Shown: positions 1 through 10,038 of the stretch, piece after piece | Position numbering within the stretch: position 1 is the stretch's first letter | Layout of the letters: every line of letters starts with the position of its first letter | Assembly (NCBI GenBank): GCA_947396885.1 | Contig: OX377203.1 | Span: forward strand, 30,817,253-30,881,252 | From: Heligmosomoides polygyrus polygyrus | Taxonomy: Eukaryota > Nematoda > Chromadorea > Rhabditida > Heligmosomidae | Direction: 5' to 3' | Length of the DNA stretch: 64,000 nt | Position numbers and translations under genes: made by a program | Notes under the pieces: generated by a model | Database searches by the model: none | Seen by the model: only the letters and a program-made list of their open reading frames with translations | What the model was told of the DNA's origin: nothing

Positions 1-300
1 CAAGGTACAGTCTTCTTTGGTCTCTCACGAGCCCTACTGTCTGATCGTCTGGCGATCATTGGTTAGGTGAGGTCGATTGCTGTGTTCCTTACATCGTGTG
101 AGTTGATCTCAAAGTTCAGTAGTGTTGAAGAGACTTCTGAGCGAGTGGTCCCACTTGGGTTTATTTCCTTTCAGGCTCTGAAGAAGGTGATTCCGCCGAA
201 ACGAAGCCTATTAAACGCTGATGACAACATCGCCTAGAGTTCAAGGAAGACAACTACGACTTTATCGTCATGCCGAGGTTTTTAAAAAGTCGGGCATCCA
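1..300 (+). mobile_element. Penelope-like element 3' end fragment
   Basis: Solo terminal fragment resembling the ends of the Penelope-like element at 1215-4002. The shared signature is a block reading GGCTCTGAAGAAGG, a short hairpin, then GCCGAAACG (174-203), which recurs near 1283, 3910 and 40018. No reading frame of the element remains here. It is probably an older family member, since the hairpin bases differ from the other copies while pairing is kept. Assignment is by similarity within this window only. Confidence 0.55.
178..202 (+). ncRNA. hammerhead-like ribozyme core motif (copy 1)
   Basis: CTGAAGA followed by A, a hairpin GGTG-ATTC-CGCC and GAAAC. This resembles the hammerhead core CUGANGA-stem II-GAAA, which is known to occur in Penelope-like elements. 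One extra A sits between the first core box and stem II, and I could not draw a convincing stem I or NUH cleavage site, so activity is uncertain. Confidence 0.35.
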
Positions 301-1214
301 ACTACTTAATTACATTATACATTCAAAGAATCAACTTTAAATAGATACCTCAGAAAACTGTTCCGTAGAAGTCCTACGCGTAACAGAATATGTAGAGGTA
401 TAGAAAGAGTTTTGCACTTCCTAGTTGCACGGTGGTGGAGTGCTTCGAGGAGAATGGGTCCTCGTTCAAGTCCTCACTCCATGTGCATCTTGACGTCACT
501 TTCGTCGGGGTTTGGAGCACGTCATGCAGCGGCAACACTCAAAGACCGACGCCTCATGAGCGCAAATTAGGCGGAACATTGACGTGCTCCCACAGCGTGT
601 TCCCAGAACGCCGGCCGGAAATTGCGATCACTGCCTCCGTTCCTGGTGCTAAATTTGGACAGAGCGCAGTAGCTCCAATTCAGCCAACGTTTTGACCCGG
701 TTTTCGGCGCGCGCACGTTTCAAGCAGTTAGAAAGCATCATCTTCCCACTCTGAACAATTCAGCATTTGGTTCTTCCAGATTTCGTGAGCCAACATTGCA
801 TTAATTTCAAAAGAACAAAAGGACTCATACATGGCTGTTAGATATGCTACTGCCAGTTAATTTACAGACCAGAGTTCGATTAGTTTTCTCACAACGATTG
901 GGAGAGGACATCTTTGCTGTACATCCTACTGCTGCGGACGCATTTGCAAGGTTTGTAAACTAATTACTCCCGACGAATTTAAGGCAGTTGAACACTACAG
1001 AGCCCACCTCCCTTTTAAACTATTTTTCACCCGTCTTCCTCCACCTATATTGGGGCTGAACGATCCTATCGCATTAGACGCCTTGCAGTTTTGAGGCGAC
1101 CTAGCGATTCGTGAATCTCGTAACGTCCTTCAGAAGCCGCTTTTTCTCCAACCATGGAAAACAGCTTGAGGAAGCCAGCACGTAACGTGAAGAAACTGAA
1201 CAGTTCAACACAAC
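301..1214. other. intergenic stretch, nothing recognised
   Basis: No domain, RNA or repeat was recognised. An 87-residue open frame at 432-695 has no recognisable composition or splice context and is treated as chance. Confidence 0.5.
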
Positions 1215-1282
1215 TTAACAGTGGAGTAGGATGTCGTGAAGCTGTTGAGCCAAGATTGTTATCGAAGCTTTATTCGGCTTAC

Positions 1283-1307
1283 GTTTCGGCGTAACCGCCT
1301 TCTTCAG
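1283..1307 (-). ncRNA. hammerhead-like ribozyme core motif (copy 2)
   Basis: On the minus strand: CTGAAGA, A, hairpin GGCG-GTTA-CGCC, GAAAC. It is identical to the copy at 3910-3934, as expected for the inverted repeat arms. The stem pairing is perfect, and it differs from copy 1 at one stem position where a G-C pair replaces a G-U pair. Confidence 0.4.
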
Positions 1308-1512
1308 AGCCTGGAAAAGTCAAAAAGAGTTTGAGAAATTACTCGTCCAAGGATCATTTCAAGCTACAGGAGTCTCAAAAATTAATGAGAGAATGAAAAC
1401 GAACAGGGAGTAGGGCAACCCGACTGACCTTATGGAAACAGCCGAAAGGCTGGATCGTTACCCTCGGATGGAGAACGACTGGGTGAAAGAACTCTCCCTT
1501 CGGGTCAGCCCC

Positions 1513-2205
1513 TCAGCGGCCCTCCGGCTGGCGCCCTCCCGGGTCAAGCCCACAGAGGTCGGCAAATGGGGCCAGCTCCTGGGTCACGGCCACCCGTTCC
1601 TCTCTCCCATTGATCGCGGGATTCTTGAACGCAATCCACAACGCCTCCAGGGTTTTGCGCGCCGCGATATCGAACTCACGCGCTAGGATCGTCACCGCTA
1701 TCCCAACCACTGCGCCACTGTGACTTCGCAGTCTGTGTTCCCCCAAGGGCGTGGAGATCTTGCACTTGTCCAGTCCATCCACGTGCTCCTTCACTCTGAC
1801 CCAAAGAGGCCTGCCCGTCTCACCGATGTATTCCTCGTTGCATCGAATGCAAGTTATGAGGTACACCGTTACCGAGACTCTACGGTCGCCTTCCTTACCG
1901 TACGGGCAGACCATGCAGGAAGGAGTAGTACACGGGCTGTCATAGAGACGGTTTCTAACAAGCTGCGCCTTAAGGTTGGCAGGGGGTATCTCAACGACCC
2001 TTACGAGGTCGTCTAGCTCGGCCTTGCGAACACAGTCCCGAACTTGGACGCTGAGTGCATCCGTTATAAAGGGCACTGAAAAAGGAACCTTGTTGCGTTC
2101 TTGAGCGCTACGTGTTCGAGCTGCTGACGGTCTACGACCTCTCTTCGGCATGTTGTCGGGAATATACCCATTTGACAAAGCAATGCGAGAAGCCATTTTC
2201 ATCGA
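1513..2205 (-). CDS. Penelope GIY-YIG endonuclease region (inverted partial copy)
   Basis: C-terminal endonuclease part of a Penelope-like polyprotein, expected to nick target DNA for insertion. The minus frame (open to 2463, but element homology stops near 2205) contains VYLITCIRCNEEYIGETGR, the GIY-YIG-type core, preceded by paired cysteines (CTTPSCMVC) as in the Penelope linker. A conserved lead-in reads NMPKRGRRPSAARTRSAQER. Unlike the plus copy it has no stop or frameshift through the nuclease and ends at a stop near 1513. It lacks any reverse transcriptase, being truncated at the junction with the opposing copy, and is unlikely to be expressed as a working protein. Confidence 0.75.
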   Translation of the reverse strand, partial: SMKMASRIALSNGYIPDNMPKRGRRPSAARTRSAQERNKVPFSVPFITDALSVQVRDCVRKAELDDLVRVVEIPPANLKAQLVRNRLYDSPCTTPSCMVCPYGKEGDRRVSVTVYLITCIRCNEEYIGETGRPLWVRVKEHVDGLDKCKISTPLGEHRLRSHSGAVVGIAVTILAREFDIAARKTLEALWIAFKNPAINGREERVAVTQELAPFADLCGLDPGGRQPEGR

Positions 2206-2872
2206 TGATGGCAGTTCGGGAGGTGACCTCTGCGATCCCACACAATATAAGGCTAGGCCTATCATAAGCAGCATTGGTGGTCCTGCAGATCGTATTTCCT
2301 GGCTGCTGAACCTAGTTCTCACGCAGCTTCTGAAGTACGTACCTGCCCACCTTCCTAACACCGCTGCCTTTTTGGGTAAACTTCGAAACACAGTCCCAGA
2401 AGGTAGCTGTGTGATGGAGTCATTTGATGTCACGTCACTGTACACGAATGTCTCCAATGACAATGCTATGCAGGCTGTCCATGAAATTATCGTGGAACAT
2501 CAGGACCAGATTGTACTTTTTGGACTAAGTGTGACTCAGGTAATGACAATCATAAATGAGTGTCTTCAGTGTAACATCTTCAAGTGGTCCAATGAGTACT
2601 ACAGGCAGGTCAGAGGGTTGGCCATGGGTCAGCGTCTGGCTCCTGTGTTAGCCATAGCTTTTATGTCTAAAATAGAGAGACCCGTTCTGGAACGCAGACC
2701 CTTGCTGTATTGTCGGTATATTGATGATTGCTTTATCGTATGTCCCATGCAAACCGAAATGGACACCTGTTTCGATTTGCTCAATCATCAAGCGGAGCAC
2801 ATTATGCTCACAAGGGAGAAGCCGACAAATCATTGGCTGCCGTTCCTGAACGCTGAAGTCCGTCTCTCCTAG
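2205..2872 (+). pseudogene. Penelope reverse transcriptase fragment
   Basis: Reverse transcriptase of a Penelope-like element. Motif A is SFDVTSLYTNV, motif B is RGLAMGQRLAPVLA and motif C is YCRYIDDCFIV, so the catalytic aspartates are present. The fragment starts inside the fingers region at the junction with the inverted copy, so the N-terminus is missing. A TAG at 2870-2872 interrupts the frame just after PFLNAEVRLS; the same frame continues beyond it (RWYRKPSNKNIIVHFRS), showing the stop is a mutation and not the natural end. The open frame begins at 2150, but the first residues are antisense endonuclease sequence. Confidence 0.8.
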
Positions 2873-3704
2873 AGCACCTTCCAAACTAGGTGGTATCGGA
2901 AACCTAGTAACAAGAACATCATAGTGCACTTCCGTTCTGCACACCCTCGCACAACTAAAACGGCCATTGTTCAGAACATGTTCCGCACAGCTGCATTAGT
3001 GTCTTCCGATGACGACTTGAAATCTTCATCGATGAAAATGGCTTCTCGCATTGCTTTGTCAAATGGGTATATTCCCGACAACATGCCGAAGAGAGGTCGT
3101 AGACCGTCAGCAGCTCGAACACGTAGCGCTCAAGAACGCAACAAGGTTCCTTTTTCAGTGCCCTTTATAACGGATGCACTCAGCGTCCAAGTTCGGGACT
3201 GTGTTCGCAAGGCCGAGCTAGACGACCTCGTAAGGGTCGTTGAGATACCCCCTGCCAACCTTAAGGCGCAGCTTGTTAAAACCGTCTCTATGACAGCCCG
3301 TGTACTACTCCTTCCTGCATGGTCTGCCCGTACGGTAAGGAAGGCGACCGTAGAGTCTCGGTAACGGTGCACCTCATAACTTGCATTCGATGCAACGAGG
3401 AATACATCGGTGAGACGGGCAGGCCTCTTTGGGTCAGAGTGAAGGAGCACGTGGATGGACTGGACAAGTGCAAGATCTCCACGCCCTTGGGGGAACACAG
3501 ACTGCGAAGTCACAGTGGCGCAGTGGTTGGGATAGCGGTGACGATCCTAGCGCGCGAGTTCGTTCCCTGGAGGCGTTGTGGATTGCGTTCAAGAATCCCG
3601 CGATCAATAGGAGAGAGAAACGGGTGGCCGTGACCCAGGAGCTGGCCCCATTTGCCGACCTCTGTGGGCTTGACCCGGGAGGGCGCCAGCCGGAGGGCCG
3701 CTGA
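2873..3704 (+). pseudogene. Penelope linker and GIY-YIG endonuclease, frameshifted
   Basis: Continuation of the reverse transcriptase at 2205-2872. The linker frame (2924-3364) holds NMPKRGRRPSAARTRSAQER, then shifts near 3285 into the endonuclease frame (3319-3633) with VHLITCIRCNEEYIGETGR. Near 3560 the inverted copy has codons for DIAARKT that are deleted here, giving a second frame disruption. It is therefore inactive. Its closeness in sequence to the minus copy at 1513-2205 indicates that both derive from one recent insertion. Confidence 0.75.
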
Positions 3705-3909
3705 GGGGCTGACCCGAAGGGAGAGTTCTTTCACCCAGTCATTCTCCATCCGAGGGTAACGATCCAGCCTTTCGGCTGTTTCCATAAGGTCAGTCGGGTT
3801 GCCCTACTCCCTGTTTGTTTTCATTCTCTCATTAATTTTTGAGACTCCTGTAGCTTGAAATGATCATTGGACGAGTAATTTCTCAAACTCTTTTTGACTT
3901 TTCCAGGCT

Positions 3910-3934
3910 CTGAAGAAGGCGGTTACGCCGAAAC
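3910..3934 (+). ncRNA. hammerhead-like ribozyme core motif (copy 3)
   Basis: CTGAAGA, A, GGCG-GTTA-CGCC, GAAAC, followed by a possible stem III (AAGC, loop CGAATAA, then GCTT). It lies in the terminal block of the plus-strand Penelope arm. Confidence 0.4.
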
Positions 3935-4082
3935 GTAAGCCGAATAAAGCTTCGATAACAATCTTGGCTCAACAGCTTCACGACATCCTACTCCACTGTT
4001 AAACGACATGCCAAGATTCAACGACAGTCGAACATGGAACATCTTACGCGACGTGTCAACACAACTTGCTTGTTTCCAGCGA

Positions 4083-4124
4083 TTTATATATACATATATA
4101 TATATACATATATATACATATATA
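4083..4124. repeat. TA-rich microsatellite at a mariner insertion site
   Basis: Alternating TATATA/TATACA runs ending in the TA target dinucleotide (4123-4124) used by the adjoining mariner. Confidence 0.85.
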
Positions 4125-5401
4125 TTAGGTTGTAACGAATTAAATGGCACTGACTCGCGCCATTTTTTGGCGCGTCTTTACGCGTTTGATCAAGAACAAA
4201 CCGCAACATGTGGCATATCATTTAGAAGCGCAAACTATGCTCTACCGGTGAGTACCAAATTTTTTATGTAAAAGTGGGAAAACTTTAGAGTTTTATTGAC
4301 TTTTTTGCAGATGGACAAAAGGGTAATCCGAGGCACTTACTTGGATGAATTCAAGCTGTGCACTACAGCTAAGGAGGCGGACGAGAAGATCATCGCCACA
4401 TTCGGTCAAGGATGTTCCACAACGGCGTATCGTTGGTATCAGAAGTTCCGGAATGGAGATGAGAGCTTGGAAGAACATGAAGGTCGTGGGAGGCATAGTG
4501 ATGTTGATGAGGACAAGCTTAGAGATGTGGTAGAGGAGGATCCACACAAAGGTACAAGGGAGATAGCGAACGTTCTTGGCGTCAGTCACAACACAGCTGC
4601 CCGGCATCTGAAGGAAATTGGAAAGACCGAAAAGCTGGAAAGATGGGTGGCTCACGAGCTGTCTGAGGAGCAAAGAAACCGACGATATGAGATCTCGTCC
4701 GCACTGCATCTACGGAACGAAACGGACCCATTCCTTCATCGCATCGTAACCTGTGACGAGAAATGGATAATGTACGACAACAGGCGACGATCGGCACAGT
4801 GGGTGGACAGCGATGAGAGCCCCAAGGTTTTTGCGAAGCCGGAATTGCACCAAAAGAAAGTAACGGTGACAGTATGGTGGTGTTCGCTGGGAATTATTCA
4901 CCACCGCTTCCTCCCTCCCGGCGAATCCATCACGGCAGAGAAGTACTGCATTGAAATTGAAGAAATGATGAAAAAGTTGAAGGATATCCGGCCGGCCTTG
5001 GTAAACCGAAGGCGAGTTCTCCTTCTGCACGACAATGCTCGCCCCCATGTAGCACGAATGACGTTGCAGAAATTGAATGAGCTGAGCATTGAAACTCTAC
5101 CACATCCTCCGTTTTCTCCCGACCTCTCCCCAACAGACTACCATTTCTTCAAGCATCTTGGCGACTTCTTGGCAGGGAAATTATTCAAATACCAACAGGA
5201 TGCCGAAAGTGCCTTCGAAGATTTCGTCAATTCCAGAACTTCTGATTTTTATGCTACTGGAATAAAAAAGCTTGTGTCACGTTGGCAAAGATGTGAAGAA
5301 TCAGATGGTTCTTATTTCTATTAATAAACTTGCCTACAAGCCGAGATATTAACCGTTTAAATTTACAGCGATTCAGTGCCATTTATTTCGTTACAACCTA
5401 A
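4125..5401 (+). mobile_element. intact mariner element (cecropia/Hsmar1-like)
   Basis: A 1277-bp element flanked by TA (4123-4124 and 5402-5403). The terminal inverted repeats begin TTAGGTTGTAACGAA and continue through AAATGGCACTGA on both sides, about 28 bp with one mismatch. Length, TIR sequence and a single uninterrupted transposase are typical of a complete mariner. It shows no decay, in contrast to the other mariners here. Its transposase resembles the human SETMAR transposase domain and, by group, the hookworm bandit element. Confidence 0.93.
4311..5324 (+). CDS. mariner transposase, apparently complete
   Basis: A transposase of about 337 residues from ATG 4311; a TTG-initiated reading would begin at 4296. 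N-terminal helix-turn-helix DNA-binding region (roughly residues 1-110), linker motif WVAHELSEEQ, then the DD34D catalytic domain: first Asp in VTCDEKWIMYDN, second in LLHDNARPHVA, third in FSPDLSPTDYHFF. Length is normal for the family and no stop or shift interrupts it. The start is preceded by TTTTTTGCAG, which looks like a nematode 3' splice site, with a GTGAGT donor at 4248, so a short upstream exon is conceivable. It acts on its own TIRs by cut-and-paste at TA. Confidence 0.92.
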   Translation: MDKRVIRGTYLDEFKLCTTAKEADEKIIATFGQGCSTTAYRWYQKFRNGDESLEEHEGRGRHSDVDEDKLRDVVEEDPHKGTREIANVLGVSHNTAARHLKEIGKTEKLERWVAHELSEEQRNRRYEISSALHLRNETDPFLHRIVTCDEKWIMYDNRRRSAQWVDSDESPKVFAKPELHQKKVTVTVWWCSLGIIHHRFLPPGESITAEKYCIEIEEMMKKLKDIRPALVNRRRVLLLHDNARPHVARMTLQKLNELSIETLPHPPFSPDLSPTDYHFFKHLGDFLAGKLFKYQQDAESAFEDFVNSRTSDFYATGIKKLVSRWQRCEESDGSYFY

Positions 5402-5754
5402 TACATACAGACCATCAGGGAAGTCGGCCATGACATCACGGACTGGCATTTTCGAGAACGTGTTTTTTGAAGGAGTTGCAGCCCATCGCGCTAATACCCT
5501 TCCTGGTTATTTTTTTTAAAGATTGGTAGTGTCCTATTGGCAAAGAAGTAGCGCCGGCAGTTAAGCTTGGCAACCTTAACCCCGAGTTTCCTAGTCCCTC
5601 CTCTGGTAGAAGAAACCCTCACAGAAAAGAGATCCTCCGGCGTGATGCCACATTTGCCATAAAGAATTTTGTGGAGCACTAGTAGATCGTTCACTTTCCT
5701 CCTAGACGACAATTTGGGAAGTCCTAAGTTTTGATTTCTTTCACAACTAGGGGG

Positions 5755-6305
5755 ATCTGCACTTATTTTTAAGTGAATTGCTTCCTTTAGTGGCATTATG
5801 GGTCGGCTTGAGCCACCATGAGCCTAGTCCACCACTCAAATCGTAATTTACGATTTTGCGTGGGTGGACTATGCCCGTCCGCCACCATAGCCTTCCTTGG
5901 CACATGTTGTCTATGTAGGCTACTGTGGTGGATGGCACCCATTATTAGTCATGTAGGCCCACATTTACCATTGTTTCTCTACTACCTGCTATGCTACTAG
6001 CTTCCACTCTTCTCCCCTCCCCCTCGCCCTGCCCCACATTTCACATTTCATTTCTCCTAAATACGATGCTGCTAGTGTTGGTGGCAGCGACGTCCCAGCA
6101 GCAAGTGTGACTGCTTGGTTTCGCTGTTAGCCGATGCCAGCGGGCCAGCGGAGGCATGCACATTGGGTTAGGAATTGGCCGCGGAGCAAAACCCTCGCCT
6201 TGGCCGCCATGAATCAGAAAACGGAGGTAAGTTCGAGGAAAGTGGCGGGTAAATGACAGTCGAGGTAAGTGGGGGAAGAATTTACCCCCGGCCGCGTTCA
6301 TGAAT
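5755..6305. mobile_element. MITE-like insertion with hairpin, inside LINE
   Basis: About 550 bp interrupting the LINE coding sequence. One end reads GTTCATGAATCCGGCCCC, a motif echoed at 43516, 59800 and 60090. The interior has a strong palindrome (5825-5871). Precise ends and target duplication were not resolved. Confidence 0.5.
5825..5871. repeat. long imperfect palindrome
   Basis: TAGTCCACC pairs with GGTGGACTA, and inside it AAATCGTA pairs with TACGATTT around a 3-nt loop. Confidence 0.8.
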
Positions 6306-8643
6306 CCGGCCCCTGATCATAAACAAAACCAAGAATTCTGGTCGTCAGTTTCCTCGTAAAACTGTTTTGTAATTCTCCCTGCTTTTCGATAATTTTACGT
6401 TTGTATTGAGTGAACACCGGAGTGCCATATTCCAAAAAAGGTCTTACATACGTCTTGTAAGCCCAAATTAAGACAGCAAGATTTGATGTTGACAGGGCTT
6501 TGAACAGTTTGAGTACCATCACTGTTGCCTTGTTAGCAATCAGCTTACAGTGTTTGTCAAAGCAACGATTCTTGGTTACTACAAAACCTAAATCGGTGAT
6601 CTCGTAAACACTATCAATCAATGATCCATCAACGTAATAGGAGTAAATGGGGTTACTGATTCCTAAATGGAGTATCTTAGTCTTCTCCTTAGAGAACGGC
6701 TAATTCCAATCTAGGGTCCATGCATGCAACGCATCTATCGAATTCTGCAAGAATTTAGCTCCGTTGGCGGAGTCGAAAATGCGAAAGATTTTAATGTCGT
6801 CAGCGAATGCGCTGAATTCAACTCCGTCGCTAGTAAGCAACTGGGCAAGTTCATAAGTGCAGCTATTGAATAAGACAGGAGAAAGCACACCCTCTTGAGG
6901 AACCCCACTGGTTACATGTCTAGCTCAGAGAAAGACTCGTTAACACGGACTGAGAAAGTTCCACCTTCCAGGAAAGCAGTAATCCAAGCAACTATGCGAT
7001 GATGAATACCAATCGTGACAAGATTTTGGACCAGTTTGGAATGAGGGACCCTATTGAAAGCTTTAGGAAAGTCAAAATAAATGACGCCAAGACATTTACC
7101 TTCACCCAGCGTTGAAGTCCACTTATTTAGATTTTGAAGCATCGCAGTAATGGTCGACTTTCCTTTTTGAAAATCATGCTGATTGGGGGAAATAACGGAG
7201 TGAGCCTCCAGATGAGCAACGATCCGTTTCTTTAAAAAATTTCAAACAGGCGTGCAAACAAAGAGGTGATGCTAACAGGTCTAAAATTGGAGGGAAAATT
7301 ATGTGGGGCTTCTTGGATATTGGTGTGACAACAGAAAGCCGCCATCTACTGGCTACCTCAGCTCTCATGAAACTTAAGTTGAAAATGTGTTCTAACGGTT
7401 CTGCGATAATGTGGGCATGGGATACCATCCGGTGCTTTGGAGTGAGACTTGAGCCCCTTCAAAACAATCTCAAGGATGTCTTCCTTATAAAACCACACAG
7501 AGTACTGCATCTGAGGAAACTTAGACCCAATTAGCGAATGATGAGTAGATCCGAGAAGGGAACAGTTCGTTAACGAACTCTCAAAAACGCAAGCGAAAGC
7601 TCCACCTTATCCTTATCTGTCCTAGCAATGGTACCACAGGGGCTAATTAAAGCACCTATGGTACTTTTTCCATGAAGCCTCTAATTCAATAGTTTATAAA
7701 ACGTTGGTTTATGGCCAGCTTCAATAACTTTCCTCTCGATATGGGAGCAAAATTTCTTTAACTTACGGGAAAACTTTTCATTTAAAAACTAAACTTGATC
7801 ATCTTGACGGGATCATTACTGTTTTTTGCATTAAACAACGCGTCAGGTCGTAGTTGGACCAAGTTGACCAGGTATAAGGGAAGCTTGGAAGGATTGTTAG
7901 ATATTTTTTGCAGTGGAACGAACAACTCGATGCAATGATGCATGATTGCAAGAAACAGCTTGTGTTTCTCTTCGATTGATGCTACCGTACATATTAAGAG
8001 AGCCATACCAGTCAGCACCCTCAAGATAGCTCAAAATTGAATCAAAATTCGCCTCATTGAATTTTCGCTTTAAGTAGGTTTAGAGTAACGCTTAGGGAAT
8101 TTTAAGTTTAAATAAATCAAGCAATGATCACTAGCACCTAATGGATGCCTAACCAATAGATTACTGACAAGTGAACTGCAGCTAGATAATACGAGATCTA
8201 GTGTGTGAGTGCCGCGAGTTGGAAGCTTGACATGTTGTGTAAGAGAATACGAACGACACATAGTTAGGAACACCTTGGAAGACGCGCAAGTAGAGGACAT
8301 GCTACTGTTCCAAGAAATATCGGGGATATTGAAATCACCAGTGTTCACGCAAGGAAAATTGCATGAATGTGCATCATTGTTTGCCTTAGACATTTGCTGA
8401 CAGAACAACTTGGTGTCCTATAAACAGATATAATTCTAGGAGCATTATCGCCAACGGTGATGTCGGCACAGAGAAACTCATACGCAAGAGGCAGCCTTCT
8501 CCCAGAACAAATGATCAATAACTTTAGCTACTATTTCTCCCCCTTCATGTGCCACCTCATCGCGGTGAAGGGGTAAACATCACTTAGTGATGGCTAACGG
8601 CACAAATGGTCACGCAGTACACGATGCTCTGTCGTGTATGTAT

Positions 8644-8950
8644 AGGTTGAAGGATAGCGACTCCTTACCTGAAGAATCCTACGGAATACCTGTTCCTATG
8701 TTCTAGAGTAAAGCTCAGTATGCATCTTTATTAGGGAGGCATACTATATTGGACTATGAGCAAAGGGGGAAGAAAGGAAGGGAAGAGAGGGCAGGCAAGC
8801 CCTCTCGAGGCTGCAGGCGACGGGCGACCTCCCGGTCGGGGCGACGTAGACGTGACTCCCTTAGCAAGGAGCTGCTATCTCTAGTAGGTCGTCGCTATCA
8901 ATGGCAGGGGCGTTGGCTTCGAGGGTGCAGATTGGGTACAACCCGACATC
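8644..8950 (+). mobile_element. RTE element 5' end only (3'-truncated copy)
   Basis: Nearly identical to 17258-17565, the 5' end of the RTE element. It starts GGTTGAAGGATAGCGACTCC and includes the arginine-rich leader frame (MDYEQRGKKGREERAGKP...). Similarity stops at CAACCCGACAT. LINE copies normally lose the 5' end, so a 5'-only copy is unusual. Confidence 0.85.
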
Positions 8951-9385
8951 TCCATTCCTACAGTAAGCTCGTCCTCGAGCTTATGAGCGTCGAGTGTGGT
9001 CGGTCGACAATTATCCGAGATAAAGAAGTGTCAAATATACAGCAAAAGGATATAGGAACTACATAGTAGTCACGCTATAGCTTAAGCTATATGGTGAGTT
9101 ATTGACTGAGAGGAACATGTGAAGCGGTGGTTTGCGATTAATTTACCCGACGATATTTGATGATGATGGAGGAATGAGGTCCGCACAAATATTGAGAACA
9201 AGCTCGTCCTCGAGCTTGCCTAGGAAGTTGTGGGTGAAGCGGATAAAGAATCGGAGACGACGTTCATGTCTTTCGTCTCGAGGGATAGGCACGTGGGGTG
9301 TGGTGAAGAGCAATGAAGTGAAGATGAAGAGGTTTCAAGTCTTCAGTATTCATTGCTGGAGTTGATGATGAAGATTATGATACAT
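8951..9385. other. unassigned stretch with repeated hairpin
   Basis: No gene recognised. AAGCTCGTCCTCGAGCTT, a small palindrome with a 3-nt loop, occurs at about 8968 and again at about 9202. Confidence 0.5.
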
Positions 9386-9530
9386 TCAGTACCTTATTCG
9401 GTACAGCATATTAGTTAATAGGTTATACATAATTGAGTACCTTATTCGGCACTGCACACGATTTAATATGTTATACATAAATCAGTACCTTATTCGGTAC
9501 AGCACACGATTTTAATAGGTCATACATATC
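9386..9530. repeat. three-unit repeat with GTACC/GGTAC palindrome
   Basis: Units of about 49 bp begin near 9386, 9434 and 9483. Each contains GTACCTTATTCGGTAC or a close variant, which is itself a hairpin, followed by a run like TAATAGGTTATACAT. Confidence 0.75.
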
Positions 9531-10038
9531 TACTGTTATGATGAAGACAACCATTATTTTGCATAGAACCATGACATTGTTATGGATGTGAAAAATGTGA
9601 TAAAGATTAGGGATGTTACAAAGTTTAGAAAGTTATGGTGCGCTCCTTACTGTGCACACATGTGCGAGCTAGAGAATGTGGAAGAGGTGTTATTAATACA
9701 CCATTGAGAATAAAATACATTATTGTATTGAAATACTGTTAGAAATCATTAGTAACAGAAAAATCATTCACATGTGACGGGATCAACTTATTCACATTTG
9801 TTGGTCGTAAGCTTTAGATAAACGATTTGTCAAGTGTCCACCTCAGGATTTTAGAAGAAGTTCGGTTGACACAGGGGCGAGGTTTTGAAAAGAAAGAAGT
9901 AATTGAATTAATAACGCGAATTTGAAATTCTTTGAAATGCCCATTCAAAGAATTTGGTGTCTAATTTTGCGCGAAGCAGCGCAAATGATTCGACGTAAAC
10001 TTACAATACACTGATCTAGCTACCTTTTAAGGTATAGA
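9531..10038. other. possible remnant flank of gypsy element
   Basis: No coding or clear LTR was found. It lies just downstream, in element orientation, of the integrase stop and would be the expected LTR position, but no matching second LTR was recognised. Confidence 0.25.

Larger units (their letters stand above)
1215..4002. mobile_element. Penelope-like element in self-inverted arrangement
   Basis: The 1215-1230 sequence TTAACAGTGGAGTAGG reappears as its reverse complement at 3987-4002, and the whole 3' portion is present twice in opposite orientation: about 1215-2205 (minus) and about 3025-4002 (plus). Between them is a plus-strand reverse transcriptase section (2205-2872). This matches the known habit of Penelope-like elements of carrying an inverted, 5'-truncated partial copy joined to the 5' side of a longer copy. 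Both endonuclease arms end in the same terminal block with the hammerhead-like motif. The RT N-terminal region is absent, so the element is not autonomous. Confidence 0.8.
5480..8560 (-). pseudogene. decayed CR1-like LINE, ORF2 (endonuclease-RT)
   Basis: Minus-strand remains of the LINE family that is intact at 34102-38335. In coding order: endonuclease (8408-8070, NTGDFNIPDISW and LGASDHCLIY), RT palm (7142-6912, VIYFDFPKAFNRVPHSKL), active site (6888-6700, SAFADDIKIF), thumb and connection (6621-6298) and C-terminus (5796-5491, VNDLLVLHKILYGK). Each block is in a different frame with intervening stops and shifts. The frame between ILGFVYDQ and CERNQNLGLPKL is split by a separate insertion at about 5755-6305. 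It is inactive and clearly older than the intact copy. Confidence 0.85.

Noticed and set aside
4008..4271. Host gene exon upstream of mariner
   Set aside because: The frame runs through a microsatellite and the mariner TIR; kept only as a note on a possible intron.
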